A stretch of DNA of 64,000 bases from JAHRAW01 sp965243285 (GTDB lineage Bacteria; Pseudomonadota; Gammaproteobacteria; Arenicellales; Poriferihabitantaceae). The notes under the pieces were generated by a model, which was not told the origin of the DNA, ran no database searches, and was given only the letters and a program-made list of their open reading frames with translations. Where the stretch lies: positions 1,364,001 through 1,428,000 of the forward strand of contig OZ251537.1 in NCBI GenBank assembly GCA_965243285.1, given 5' to 3'. This document shows positions 17,388-26,129 of this stretch, piece by piece (within the stretch, counting starts at the first letter, position 1; every line of letters begins with the position of its first letter). The position numbers and the translations under genes were made by a program.

Positions 17388-17794
17388 TGGTCGTCACCAT
17401 TATGCTTTTGCAGTTGTTGCAATAAATATTTTGTTTCGGCATAAAAATCGGGAATAATGGCGAATACTTCGGCTGCCTTGGGTTCGCTATAAGCGTGGCT
17501 GATGGCGCCTCTTTGCTGGCGATAAATTTTCCACTGTTCCCAGCCGTTTAGCAATAGGCCTTTTTCGCTGCCTTCGCGGATTAGGTTTTGGAATGAGAGT
17601 TGGTCGATGGCGTCTGGATTTGCCGACATTATCTCTAATTGGCGTTTTAGTAGTTTGTGGGACAGTTCATAGGTGTATTCAAAACGCTGAATGCACGCAT
17701 CTTTTACAAAACTATTTTGGGTTTTAGCGAATTCATCTAACGCCAATTTTAATGAATTAGCGACGTTGATTAGCGAGGTTAGGTCTAATTTCAT
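17384..17794 (-). CDS. hepT: HEPN toxin HepT (HI0074-like), partner of MNT-HsdS
   Basis: 136 residues. The RX4HXY motif is complete as RGAISHAY, and RFEYTYELSHKLLKRQLE is the family helical core. The stop overlaps the start of the MNT-hsdS fusion by 4 bp, the same toxin-first arrangement as 12441-12869. It lies between hsdM and hsdS, so a putative RNase toxin is embedded inside the core modification operon. Confidence 0.9.
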   Translation of the reverse strand: MKLDLTSLINVANSLKLALDEFAKTQNSFVKDACIQRFEYTYELSHKLLKRQLEIMSANPDAIDQLSFQNLIREGSEKGLLLNGWEQWKIYRQQRGAISHAYSEPKAAEVFAIIPDFYAETKYLLQQLQKHNGDDQ

Positions 17795-17874
17795 TTTATT
17801 TGCTCATGATTTGCCATGATTTGGGTGAATTTTGGCGAATTATCTGATTTAAGCGTGTGTTTGTGCGAGGTTTG

Positions 17875-17899
17875 AACTACCGAGGAATCCTCGGTAGTT
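17875..17899 (-). terminator. perfect 11-bp hairpin between hsdM and hepT
   Basis: AACTACCGAGG (17875-17885), loop AAT, CCTCGGTAGTT (17889-17899). It starts ~20 bp after the hsdM stop in the direction of transcription and ~80 bp before hepT. There is no following T-run, so it may be a weak terminator, an RNA-processing site or an operator rather than a strong intrinsic terminator. Confidence 0.6.
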
Positions 17900-17918
17900 G
17901 GATTTTGCCGCTATTCAT

Positions 17919-19472
<1,554 letters not shown>

Positions 19473-19493
19473 TTTTTAATGTTTGGGGTTGTT

Positions 19494-19860
19494 TTAGGGG
19501 GGTGAAATTGGTGCATGGGTGGTTTTGTCATAAAAAACTTTGCCGCGGCGGGCGATGTGGTCGCGTAGGCTGTCGCTGTTTAACTGCTCGAAAACAGATA
19601 AATCGAATAAATTCGGTGATAAATCCTTCATTAAAAGATTGGCGTATAATTTCGAATGGTCTACTGTTGTTACTAAGCGCATGGTGTTTAAGATAATCGC
19701 GCATTACTTTCCAACCCAGCTCTGATAACATTTTAAATGCTTGCACCATCGCTAATAGGTCTCTTGCGGTGGGTTTGCCTTCAATAATGCAAATTTCTTG
19801 CAATAAACGCCATGTCTTCACATAGTTATCAAAGCGTTGTTTCCAGCGAACATCGGTCAT
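19494..19860 (-). pseudogene. HepT/MNT deletion chimera
   Basis: The first part in one frame (from 19860) reads MTDVRWKQRFDNYVKTWRLL and FKMLSELGWKVMRDYL, a HepT N-terminus, but stops being HEPN-like after NEGFITE and has no RX4HXY motif. In a second frame the end (about 19620-19494) reads NLFDLSVFEQLNSDSLRDHI and RGKVFYD, which looks like the C-terminus of an MNT protein. An internal deletion apparently joined the two genes of an ancestral pair, losing both active sites. Confidence 0.6.
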
Positions 19861-19911
19861 TTTGTATTCCTCAAAAATATTTTGGGGTATCCAAAAATTG
19901 CTCGGTCCGCA

Positions 19912-20319
19912 TTAGGATTCATCAATGCGGCTAAAATATTCAGCGAGCGCCTGAAAAGCACTGAAATATTTGGTGCGGATAGCGCGCTCCAATGTATTGG
20001 CTGTTTCCTCGTTGTACGCATGTGCTGCTTCATTTCTGCCGTCAATAATATCTATCCAAACTTGGCCGTCGGCAATTATTCCAAATTTAAAAGCCTCGCG
20101 AGCAACTTCTTTCGCAAACCTTTTTCCAGGGCTGTCATCTTTTAAATAATCCATCATTAAGTCAATGGCCAACTGGTTGGAAATTTCAAAAAACTTAATC
20201 AGCGCGGTGCGTTCTATTATCGACAATTTTTGCTGAGAAGGAATGTCGACTAATTTTTTAAATTCCACCAACGAGTTAATGTAATTGCTATAGCGTTGTT
20301 TCCAGCGAACATCGGTCAT
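19912..20319 (-). CDS. hepT: orphan HEPN toxin-like protein (HI0074-like)
   Basis: 135 residues with a complete RX4HXY motif, RNEAAHAY. No MNT gene follows it directly; the next gene is the chimera. The first 9 residues, MTDVRWKQR, and the preceding GAGGAAT Shine-Dalgarno are nearly identical in DNA to the start of the chimera at 19860, pointing to duplication. If active, its antitoxin would have to come from another of the MNT domains in the island. Confidence 0.85.
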   Translation of the reverse strand: MTDVRWKQRYSNYINSLVEFKKLVDIPSQQKLSIIERTALIKFFEISNQLAIDLMMDYLKDDSPGKRFAKEVAREAFKFGIIADGQVWIDIIDGRNEAAHAYNEETANTLERAIRTKYFSAFQALAEYFSRIDES

Positions 20320-20334
20320 TTTTTATTCCTCAAC

Positions 20335-22074
20335 TTAATGGCTAAGCCAGGCGTTTATGCGTTTTACATCATCGGCGTCTAAATCGCCGGCGGCTTGTTG
20401 TAAGCGCAGGGTCGATAAAATGTAATCGTAGCGGGCGCGTAAATGGTCGGTGCGCGAGCGCGATAAATCGCGTTGGGCGTCTAACACATCGAGGTTGGTG
20501 GTGAGGCCGGCGCGGAAGCCTTCTTGTTTGGCTTGCAGCGAGTTTTCGCCGGCGCGCACGGCGTGGGCGAGGGCTTGCACTTGGCTAACCCCGCTGGCGA
20601 TGGCGAGGTAGGCCGACACCGCATCGGCTTCCACCTGGCGGCGCAGGGCTTCGGTGGTTTGCTCGGCGAGGCGGAGGCGCGCGCTGGCTTGGCGGCTTTG
20701 CTGGAAGATGGCGCCGCCGCGCACCAGCGGCCAGTTTAATGTGGCTGCGGCCGATGAGTGGTAGGTGGGGGTGTGGGCGTAATCGCGGCGCTGGCGGGTG
20801 GCTTGCACCTCGATGCTCGGCAACCGCGCGGCGCGTTGTTTGGTGATTTCTTTGGCGGCGGCGCGTACCTCCAGCCGCGCTGCGGCCAGGGCGAGGTTGT
20901 TGTTCAGCGCGGCTGCCACCCACGCCTCTAACTGCGGCGGCTGCGGCAACTGCAACGGTAGATCATCGCCCAACGGCGTCAGCGACCGGGCGGTTACATG
21001 GCGCTGGCCGGCTAGGGCCGGGGGGTATGGCGGCTGGCGGACGGTGATTTGTCCGCCGAAGGTGATTTTGCCGGCAGTGGTTTGTTCGGCGATGAGTTGG
21101 GCGATGGTTTGTTCGATGGTGGGTTGTCGATGGCTGTCGATTTGTTCGTCAGTGATTTGCGGGGTGGCGGTTTTTTTGTCGATAACTTGAGCGATGGCGA
21201 TTTCTCGGTCGATAATTTGCCCGTCGGCGGTTTGTTCGGCGGTAATTTCTTTGCCGTCGCCGATTTCCCCGTCGGCGGTTTGTGCGATGGCGATGTTGTC
21301 GTCAATAATCTGCCCGTGAACGATTTCCCGGTCGACCATCCCCCCGCCAGCACTCCGCCCGCCAGTGATTTGTTTGAGGGCTTGGGCGGCGTTGTCGATG
21401 GCGTTATGGACGGCGAGCACATCCGCGGTCGCTTGCGCCAGGCGCGCCTCGGCGTCGTATAAATCGGTGCGCGTGCCTAAACCCACCTCCAGCCGTTGTT
21501 GCGCGAAATCCATCTGGCGTTTAATCGCGGCGTGCTGGCGCAGTGCCACTTGCAGGCTGTCGTCGGCCGCCAGCAACCGAAAATAGGCCGTGGCGACGCG
21601 CAAAATGAGGGCCTCCTCGGCCGCGGCGAAGCGCAATCGCGCCCCGCTGCGGCGCAGTTTGGCTTGCGATATGCCGACCAAGGCGGCGACATCGAACACC
21701 TTCATGCTGGCTTGTGCCGCGTAGTTGTCGATGCGCTCGCTGTCGTCCTGCGCTTGGCCGGCGCCGGTGGCGACCGGCGGGCGATTGCGCGCCGCCGATG
21801 CGCTCAGCGACAGCACCGGCAACACCGCCGCGCGCGCCCGTGGCACCTCGCGGCGGGCGATTTCATGCGTATGGCTGGCGGCGCGATAAACCGCGTCTTG
21901 GGTCAGCGCGATTTGATACACCGTCCACAAATCATCGCCGCGCGCCGGCGCGCCGGCGGCCAGCACGGCGGCGGCGAGGCCGAGCAGCGATTTCCGCCAG
22001 GCGAGAAAACCGCAGCCACGGCCGAAGATTCGGCATTTTGTACGGCTGGTTTTATCGAAATTCATTGTTTTCAC
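20335..22074 (-). CDS. tolC: TolC-family outer-membrane efflux protein
   Basis: 579 residues against about 430-490 for the family. A signal peptide (WRKSLLGLAAAVLAAGAPARG) is followed by paired helical repeats; family segments include LEVGLGTRTDLYDAEARLAQ and its C-terminal counterpart FRAGLTTNLDVLDAQRDLSR. Forms the trimeric outer-membrane channel of tripartite efflux or type I secretion. Residues ~240-365 are an insert rich in Ile, Asp, Gln and Thr between the two halves. It is divergent in orientation only from distant genes and is followed upstream by a pcm-family gene, an order seen in proteobacteria. Confidence 0.88.
   Translation of the reverse strand: MKTMNFDKTSRTKCRIFGRGCGFLAWRKSLLGLAAAVLAAGAPARGDDLWTVYQIALTQDAVYRAASHTHEIARREVPRARAAVLPVLSLSASAARNRPPVATGAGQAQDDSERIDNYAAQASMKVFDVAALVGISQAKLRRSGARLRFAAAEEALILRVATAYFRLLAADDSLQVALRQHAAIKRQMDFAQQRLEVGLGTRTDLYDAEARLAQATADVLAVHNAIDNAAQALKQITGGRSAGGGMVDREIVHGQIIDDNIAIAQTADGEIGDGKEITAEQTADGQIIDREIAIAQVIDKKTATPQITDEQIDSHRQPTIEQTIAQLIAEQTTAGKITFGGQITVRQPPYPPALAGQRHVTARSLTPLGDDLPLQLPQPPQLEAWVAAALNNNLALAAARLEVRAAAKEITKQRAARLPSIEVQATRQRRDYAHTPTYHSSAAATLNWPLVRGGAIFQQSRQASARLRLAEQTTEALRRQVEADAVSAYLAIASGVSQVQALAHAVRAGENSLQAKQEGFRAGLTTNLDVLDAQRDLSRSRTDHLRARYDYILSTLRLQQAAGDLDADDVKRINAWLSH
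20980..21357 (-). repeat. degenerate repeat insert in tolC
   Basis: About 126 codons built of diverged units around (A/T)DGQIIDREIAIAQ, EQTADGQ and AEQTTAGK. On DNA level GAAATCGCCATCG- and CAAATTATCGAC-type words recur. It stays in frame and sits at the inter-repeat linker of the protein. Confidence 0.75.
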
Positions 22075-22464
22075 TCATGTTTAATCCACATTTATCGGGA
22101 ATTCAGCCAGGTAGCGAAAATTCACGCGTAGCGGACGAATCGGCGCTCGCAAAATACCCTGGTGGATTCAGCGGGCTGTCGAGCAGCGCCCGGGCGCCGG
22201 GTGAATCGCCCGCCATGCCCGGCCCGCCCTTAAGTTCCGCCGACCCACGGTGTGGCGGCGGCCATGGCGGTCTTGCGCCTTCAGTTTAAGCGCGAAAAAC
22301 CGCCGGCGGTGCCGAAGATTCGGTGCTGTGGCGTGTTTTATCGCGATTCATCGAATTCCATGCGCGTCCAAATCCACATTAGCCGGCGGCGCATCGCGAC
22401 TCATTTAAGTACGCCGGCTATTCGGCCCGCCACTTCGCTGGCGGGTCGATGTCGGCGGCCGCGC
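22075..22464. other. gene-free spacer between tolC and pcm-family gene, with decayed duplication
   Basis: No coding signal. The part at 22291-22385 resembles 22001-22098, the 5' end of tolC and its leader: both contain GCCGAAGATTCGG, then TTTTATCG, GATTCA/AATTCA and AATCCACATT in the same order. It reads as an old duplication of the tolC 5' region lying upstream of the gene. Confidence 0.5.
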
Positions 22465-23124
22465 TTAAAATTCGAATTCCACCGCCTCGGTTACATTCCG
22501 CAAGCGCGGTGCCGCGGTCTCGAACAACGATTGTCTGGTAATGCGGGCGCCGGATTTTTCCAGCAACACCACTTCCATGGCGGGCAGCCTGCCCTCGATA
22601 CCGACCAAGCGGCCGCCGTCGGCGAGTGCCGTGCCCCAAGAATCGGCGATTGCCGGCAACGAGCCGCTGATAAAAACGGCGTCAAACTGCCCGGCTGCGC
22701 CCCAGCCGGCATGCGCATCGCCGCGCACGGCGGTCACATTGGGCACGGCGGCGAGATTGCTCTGCGCTTGGGCAAACAACGCCGCATCGATCTCCACGGT
22801 GGTTACATGGCGGCTAAGCGATGCCAGCAGCGCCGCCACATAGCCGCTGCCGGTGCCGATATCGAGCACCGCGTCGGTCGGTTTTAGGCGCAACGCCTCG
22901 AGCATGCGCGCGCTGACTTTGGGCTCGAGCATCACCGCCGCGCCGCCGAGGGGAATCTGCACATCGGCGAAGGCCAAATCTCGATAGGCGGCCGGCACGA
23001 AATGTTCGCGCGCAATGGCGGCCAGGGCGGCTAAGGTTTGCTCGGCCAACACATGCCACGGGCGAATTTGTTGCGCGATCATGTTGGCGCGCGCCGCCTC
23101 GACATCCATGGCTTGGGCTTTCAT
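22465..23124 (-). CDS. protein-L-isoaspartate O-methyltransferase family protein
   Basis: ~219 residues from ATG 23124 (MKAQAMDVEAARANM); the ORF can start at 23232 but the extra residues look non-coding. Family segments: MIAQQIRPWHV, then motif I VLDIGTGSGYVAALLASL, acidic loop VTTVEIDAALFAQA and LRNVTEAVEF. It resembles the Pcm-like proteins often encoded next to tolC, whose isoaspartate activity is not always retained. Confidence 0.85.
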   Translation of the reverse strand: MKAQAMDVEAARANMIAQQIRPWHVLAEQTLAALAAIAREHFVPAAYRDLAFADVQIPLGGAAVMLEPKVSARMLEALRLKPTDAVLDIGTGSGYVAALLASLSRHVTTVEIDAALFAQAQSNLAAVPNVTAVRGDAHAGWGAAGQFDAVFISGSLPAIADSWGTALADGGRLVGIEGRLPAMEVVLLEKSGARITRQSLFETAAPRLRNVTEAVEFEF

Positions 23125-23232
23125 GGCACCGCCGCCGGCAGCCGCGAGGCGCCAGCGGGCCGGTTGGCATGAAGTGGAATCATCATCGATGGCGCGTCGC
23201 GCTGCGGAGCATGGAGCGATGGGTGACATCAT

Positions 23233-23781
23233 TACCGGCCCAGTCGGGTGTGGTGGACGGCCGAGCCACCGGGCGCGATTATACTACAACCGATAACTTG
23301 CCCGACGGCGGGAAGGGCGGGCGATGCCCGGGGCGCGTTGTCGACGCGCGCACCGCCTGGGCTGCGAGTCTGATTTAAGTCAGCACGGTCGCGGGAATCA
23401 TCGCTAAACACCGGCCGCCCAATAGGCTTCCGTCAAGTTCATGGGCGGCGCGCAGGTTGCCCAAAGCTGGATTCTCCCGACGGGCGATTGCCCCACAAAA
23501 CGGCGCCGCCGATGCGAGCAGGGCCGAAAGTCAGGCAAGATTTTTGCTAAAATCGTGCGCGTCGGGTCGGATGCGCGGTTTCGCCGCCACCGCGACGCGA
23601 ATTTCGGGCGACGCGGCATTCACGGCGCCATCGAGCACGGCGCAGCGCCAACCGCATCGAGATTCTGCGTCTATCCGCCGGCCGCCCGCCCGACGGCGTC
23701 CCCGAACATATTAATCCGCATATCACCCCTTTAAGCGACCAACTGACGAGCCCATGAACATGCCGCTATCCAGCCAGACCG
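23233..23781. other. gene-free stretch
   Basis: No ORF with family features. A promoter-like TTGCTAAAAT occurs near 23549. Nothing else recognised. Confidence 0.4.
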
Positions 23782-24015
23782 ATGCAAGTTAATCTCAGCG
23801 AAAAAACCGCCCTGGGCGGCATCTACAACCTGCCCGGCGAAGGCTTTGTGGTGGAATTGCGCCACGGCACCGCCACCTACCTATTCGACAAACAAGGTTT
23901 GCAACATCGCATTCTGGAAAAGAAACAACGCGGCTTGGATGCCAGCGTCGAGGAGACGGCGCTACTGCAAATCAGCAGTTTTTCGCCCGCGGGCGTGGTG
24001 AATGGCGCGCGCTAA
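23782..24015 (+). CDS. small protein of unknown function
   Basis: 77 residues, starting MQVNLSEKTALGGIYNLPGE with no signal peptide or membrane segment. The ORF is plausible from its composition, but I do not recognise a family and see no clear Shine-Dalgarno. The DNA of its last ~30 codons recurs twice, decayed, downstream. Confidence 0.45.
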   Translation: MQVNLSEKTALGGIYNLPGEGFVVELRHGTATYLFDKQGLQHRILEKKQRGLDASVEETALLQISSFSPAGVVNGAR

Positions 24016-24312
24016 ATGGCATGCGGCGATAAAAACGCCGCCGGTTGCGTCATATAGGGAGAAAACCGCAGGTTTGGATGCGGGAGGGGGAGGAAATTTC
24101 GCTCTATCACCCGTCACCCGCGTAAAATTTTCGCCGGTCGGCATGGTAAATGGCGTTGGGTGATGAAAGTGCCGCCGTTGCAGTCAAAAACACCGGATTT
24201 GCGCCATCGTTGGGCGAAAAGAGCGGCTTGGATGCCGCTATCGATAAGGTTGCGCCACATCAGCCCGGTAAATTTCCGCCTGTGGGCATGTTAAATGGCG
24301 TCAGGCGATAAA
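23930..24312 (+). repeat. three decayed tandem copies of a gene 3' end
   Basis: Copy 1 is the end of the 77-residue ORF (GGCTTGGATGCC ... TTTTCGCCCGCGGGCGTGG, TGAATGGCG). Copy 2 (~24060-24165) has GGTTTGGATGC, TTTTCGCCGGTCGGCATGG and TAAATGGCG. Copy 3 (~24220-24312) has GGCTTGGATGCCG, TTTCCGCCTGTGGGCATG and TTAAATGGCGTCAGGCG. Spacing is ~130-150 bp. The start codon chosen for the next gene lies in copy 3. Confidence 0.6.
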
Positions 24313-25146
24313 TCCGCCGCCGTTGCGGTAGCACAGTGCTGGCCGGTGGAATCTTGGGCGTTGGGGTGGGCGCGGCGACCGGCGGGCGGGGTGTTGGCGG
24401 TCGGGCAGATTCATCTGTGGGCGCTGGAGATGGCGGCAGTACGGCACTCCGCCCGGCTGAAATTATTGACTCCGGCGGAGTGGGCGCGCGCCGAGCGGTT
24501 GCGCACGCCGAGGCGCCGCGAGCAGTATCTCGGCGGTCGCGTCGGGCTGCGGATTCTGCTCGGCGCCTACACCGGCCTGGCCGGCCACGCGTTGCGCTTT
24601 GGCTATGGCAGCCGTGGCAAACCGCGGCTGCTGAATCCCTTGCCCGACGGCGAGTTGTGCTTTAACTACACCTTATCCGGCGGCTGGGCGCTGTATGCCT
24701 GCGCTTGGAATCGGCGCCTCGGCATCGACCTGGAAGTGTGGCCGCGCCACATCAATGCGCGATTGCTGGCAAAGCGCAAATTAGCGCCGCCCGAGCAGCG
24801 CGCGTGGCGGGCGGTGGCGGCGGCGCAGCGCGAGCGCGCCATGTTGGCGTGCTGGACGCGCAAGGAAGCCTTCGGCAAGGCCTTAGGCGTCGGCATCCAT
24901 TACCCCATGCGCACAGCGCCGATGTTTGTCGATCTCACTTGCCCGGTTTGGCAATGCGCGGCGGGTGCTGGGTGGGGCGGCGCGGTGGCGGGGGATGATG
25001 TGCCAGCGCCGTTGCACGGCGTGCAATTGGCGACTCCTTTCCCCGGCATCGCCGCGCTGATGTACGACCAAGATGCCTTACCCCTGGCGCATGGTTTGGA
25101 TGCCGTCGGCGCGATGTTGCAAGGATGGCGCCTGCAACTTGATTGA
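24295..25146 (+). CDS. 4'-phosphopantetheinyl transferase, Sfp/Gsp type
   Basis: 283 residues. Transfers phosphopantetheine from CoA to carrier proteins. Family signatures are GIDLE (143-147; Mg2+ acid residues) and WTRKEAFGKALG (187-198). FNYTLSGGWALYAC replaces the usual FNISHS segment. The N-terminal 45 residues have no obvious family match and the start lies within a decayed repeat, so the true start may be further in. The fabD-like gene ~13 kb away is a possible functional partner. Confidence 0.88.
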   Translation: MASGDKSAAVAVAQCWPVESWALGWARRPAGGVLAVGQIHLWALEMAAVRHSARLKLLTPAEWARAERLRTPRRREQYLGGRVGLRILLGAYTGLAGHALRFGYGSRGKPRLLNPLPDGELCFNYTLSGGWALYACAWNRRLGIDLEVWPRHINARLLAKRKLAPPEQRAWRAVAAAQRERAMLACWTRKEAFGKALGVGIHYPMRTAPMFVDLTCPVWQCAAGAGWGGAVAGDDVPAPLHGVQLATPFPGIAALMYDQDALPLAHGLDAVGAMLQGWRLQLD

Positions 25147-25242
25147 TTGTTAGCGGATTCGGTGATGGGTGGGGTTGATTTTTGCTTTTCGCTTTGGTTT
25201 TTGGCTTTTGCTTTTTGGTTTTTAATTTTTGGTTTTTCGCTT

Positions 25243-25436
25243 TTAGTCTTTGCTCCCCCCCGGCCTTTTCGGGAGGGGGAGCCAAAACTGGCGGCTTCAT
25301 CGCCAGTTTTGGCGGGGGGGATATCTTTAGTGTTAGGTTTTACTCGACTTTTGATTTTCGATTGTCGTTTTTGCCTTTAAATTTTCACCCCATCAGTCAC
25401 AAAAGATGAGTTAAAAGATACAACATCAATAGAAAA
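25243..25436 (-). repeat. copy of a ~200-bp unit also present inverted at ~41255-41450
   Basis: On the minus strand this reads TATCTTTTAACTCATCTTTT, CTGATGGGGTGAAAATTTAA, GACAATCGAAAATCAAAAGT, CGAGTAAAACCTAACA, AAAGATATCCCCCC and then the double hairpin. The region 41255-41450 reads almost identically on the plus strand. It includes the hairpin copy at 25251-25320. Confidence 0.88.
25251..25320 (-). repeat. double-hairpin repeat, AAAACTGG stem type
   Basis: Reverse orientation. Stem 2 is at 25253-25282 with a GGCCTTTTCGGG centre. Stem 1 is AAAACTGGCG with CGCCAGTTTT (25284-25310), followed by GGCGGGGGGG. Confidence 0.88.
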
Positions 25437-25443
25437 ATCGAAG

Positions 25444-25572
25444 TCAAAGCAACAGCAACAGCAAAAGCGAAAAGCCACAGCAACAGCCAAAATCAAAAGC
25501 AAAGCCAAAATCAAAAGCAAAGCTAAAATCAAAAGCAAAGCTAAAATCAAAAGCAAAGCTAAAATCAAAAGC
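25444..25572 (+). repeat. AACAGC then AAAATCAAAAGCAAAGCT microsatellite
   Basis: Begins with AACAGC units and changes to an 18-bp unit AAAATCAAAAGCAAAGCT repeated about five times. It leads into the poly-C start of the next hairpin. Confidence 0.85.
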
Positions 25573-25573
25573 A

Positions 25574-25637
25574 CCCCCCACCAAAACTGGCGATGAAGCC
25601 GCCAGTTTTGGCTCCCCCCTAAAAAGATAGGGTGGAG
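25574..25637 (+). repeat. double-hairpin repeat, AAAACTGG stem type
   Basis: Starts CCCCCCACC. Stem 1 has an ATGAAGC loop, and stem 2 is the AAAAAGATAGGG form identical to copies at 4928 and 63803. The start is 14 bp downstream of the microsatellite end. Confidence 0.88.
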
Positions 25638-25644
25638 CGAAGCA

Positions 25645-25732
<88 letters not shown>

Positions 25733-25741
25733 AAGTAAGCA

Positions 25742-25806
25742 CCCCCCACCAACACTGGCGAAAATGATGCCAGTTTTGACTCCCCCTCATGGTGAAGCGG
25801 GGGGAG
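25742..25806 (+). repeat. double-hairpin repeat, imperfect stem 1
   Basis: Stem 1 is AACACTGGC with GCCAGTTTT (one mismatch, loop GAAAATGAT). Stem 2 is CTCCCCCTCATGGTGAAGCG with GGGGGAG. Confidence 0.85.
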
Positions 25807-25875
25807 TAAAGCGGTAACAGCAACATCAAAAGCGGAAGCGGAAGCGAAAAGCCAAAAACCAAAGCCAAGAATCAA

Positions 25876-26125
25876 AACCCCCTCACCAAATCAACCGTCC
25901 CAAATCAGCCCAATTCCGCACCAAAGTCCTCCAAATCCTCCCCAAATCCCCCAAAATCAGCTCAAATCAGCCCAATTTCGCCCAAATCCTCCCAAATCTC
26001 CCAAAATCCGCCGGAATCCCCCCAACCCATCCCAAATCCCCCAAATTCCCCAAATTCCCCAAATTCCCCCAAAATCTCCAAATCCCCAAATTCCCCCAAA
26101 ATCTCCAAAATCCCCCACCACATCA
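25876..26125. repeat. C-rich low-complexity stretch
   Basis: Degenerate repeats of CCCAAATC, CCCCAAATTC and CCCAAAATCTCC continue up to the uvrD stop codon. Strongly strand-asymmetric (almost no G on the plus strand). No gene seen. Confidence 0.75.
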
Positions 26126-26129
26126 GTCG

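Noticed and set aside
23441..23734. Arg/Ala-rich ORFs before the 77-residue gene
   Set aside because: GC-rich shadow frames without family features or a credible start.
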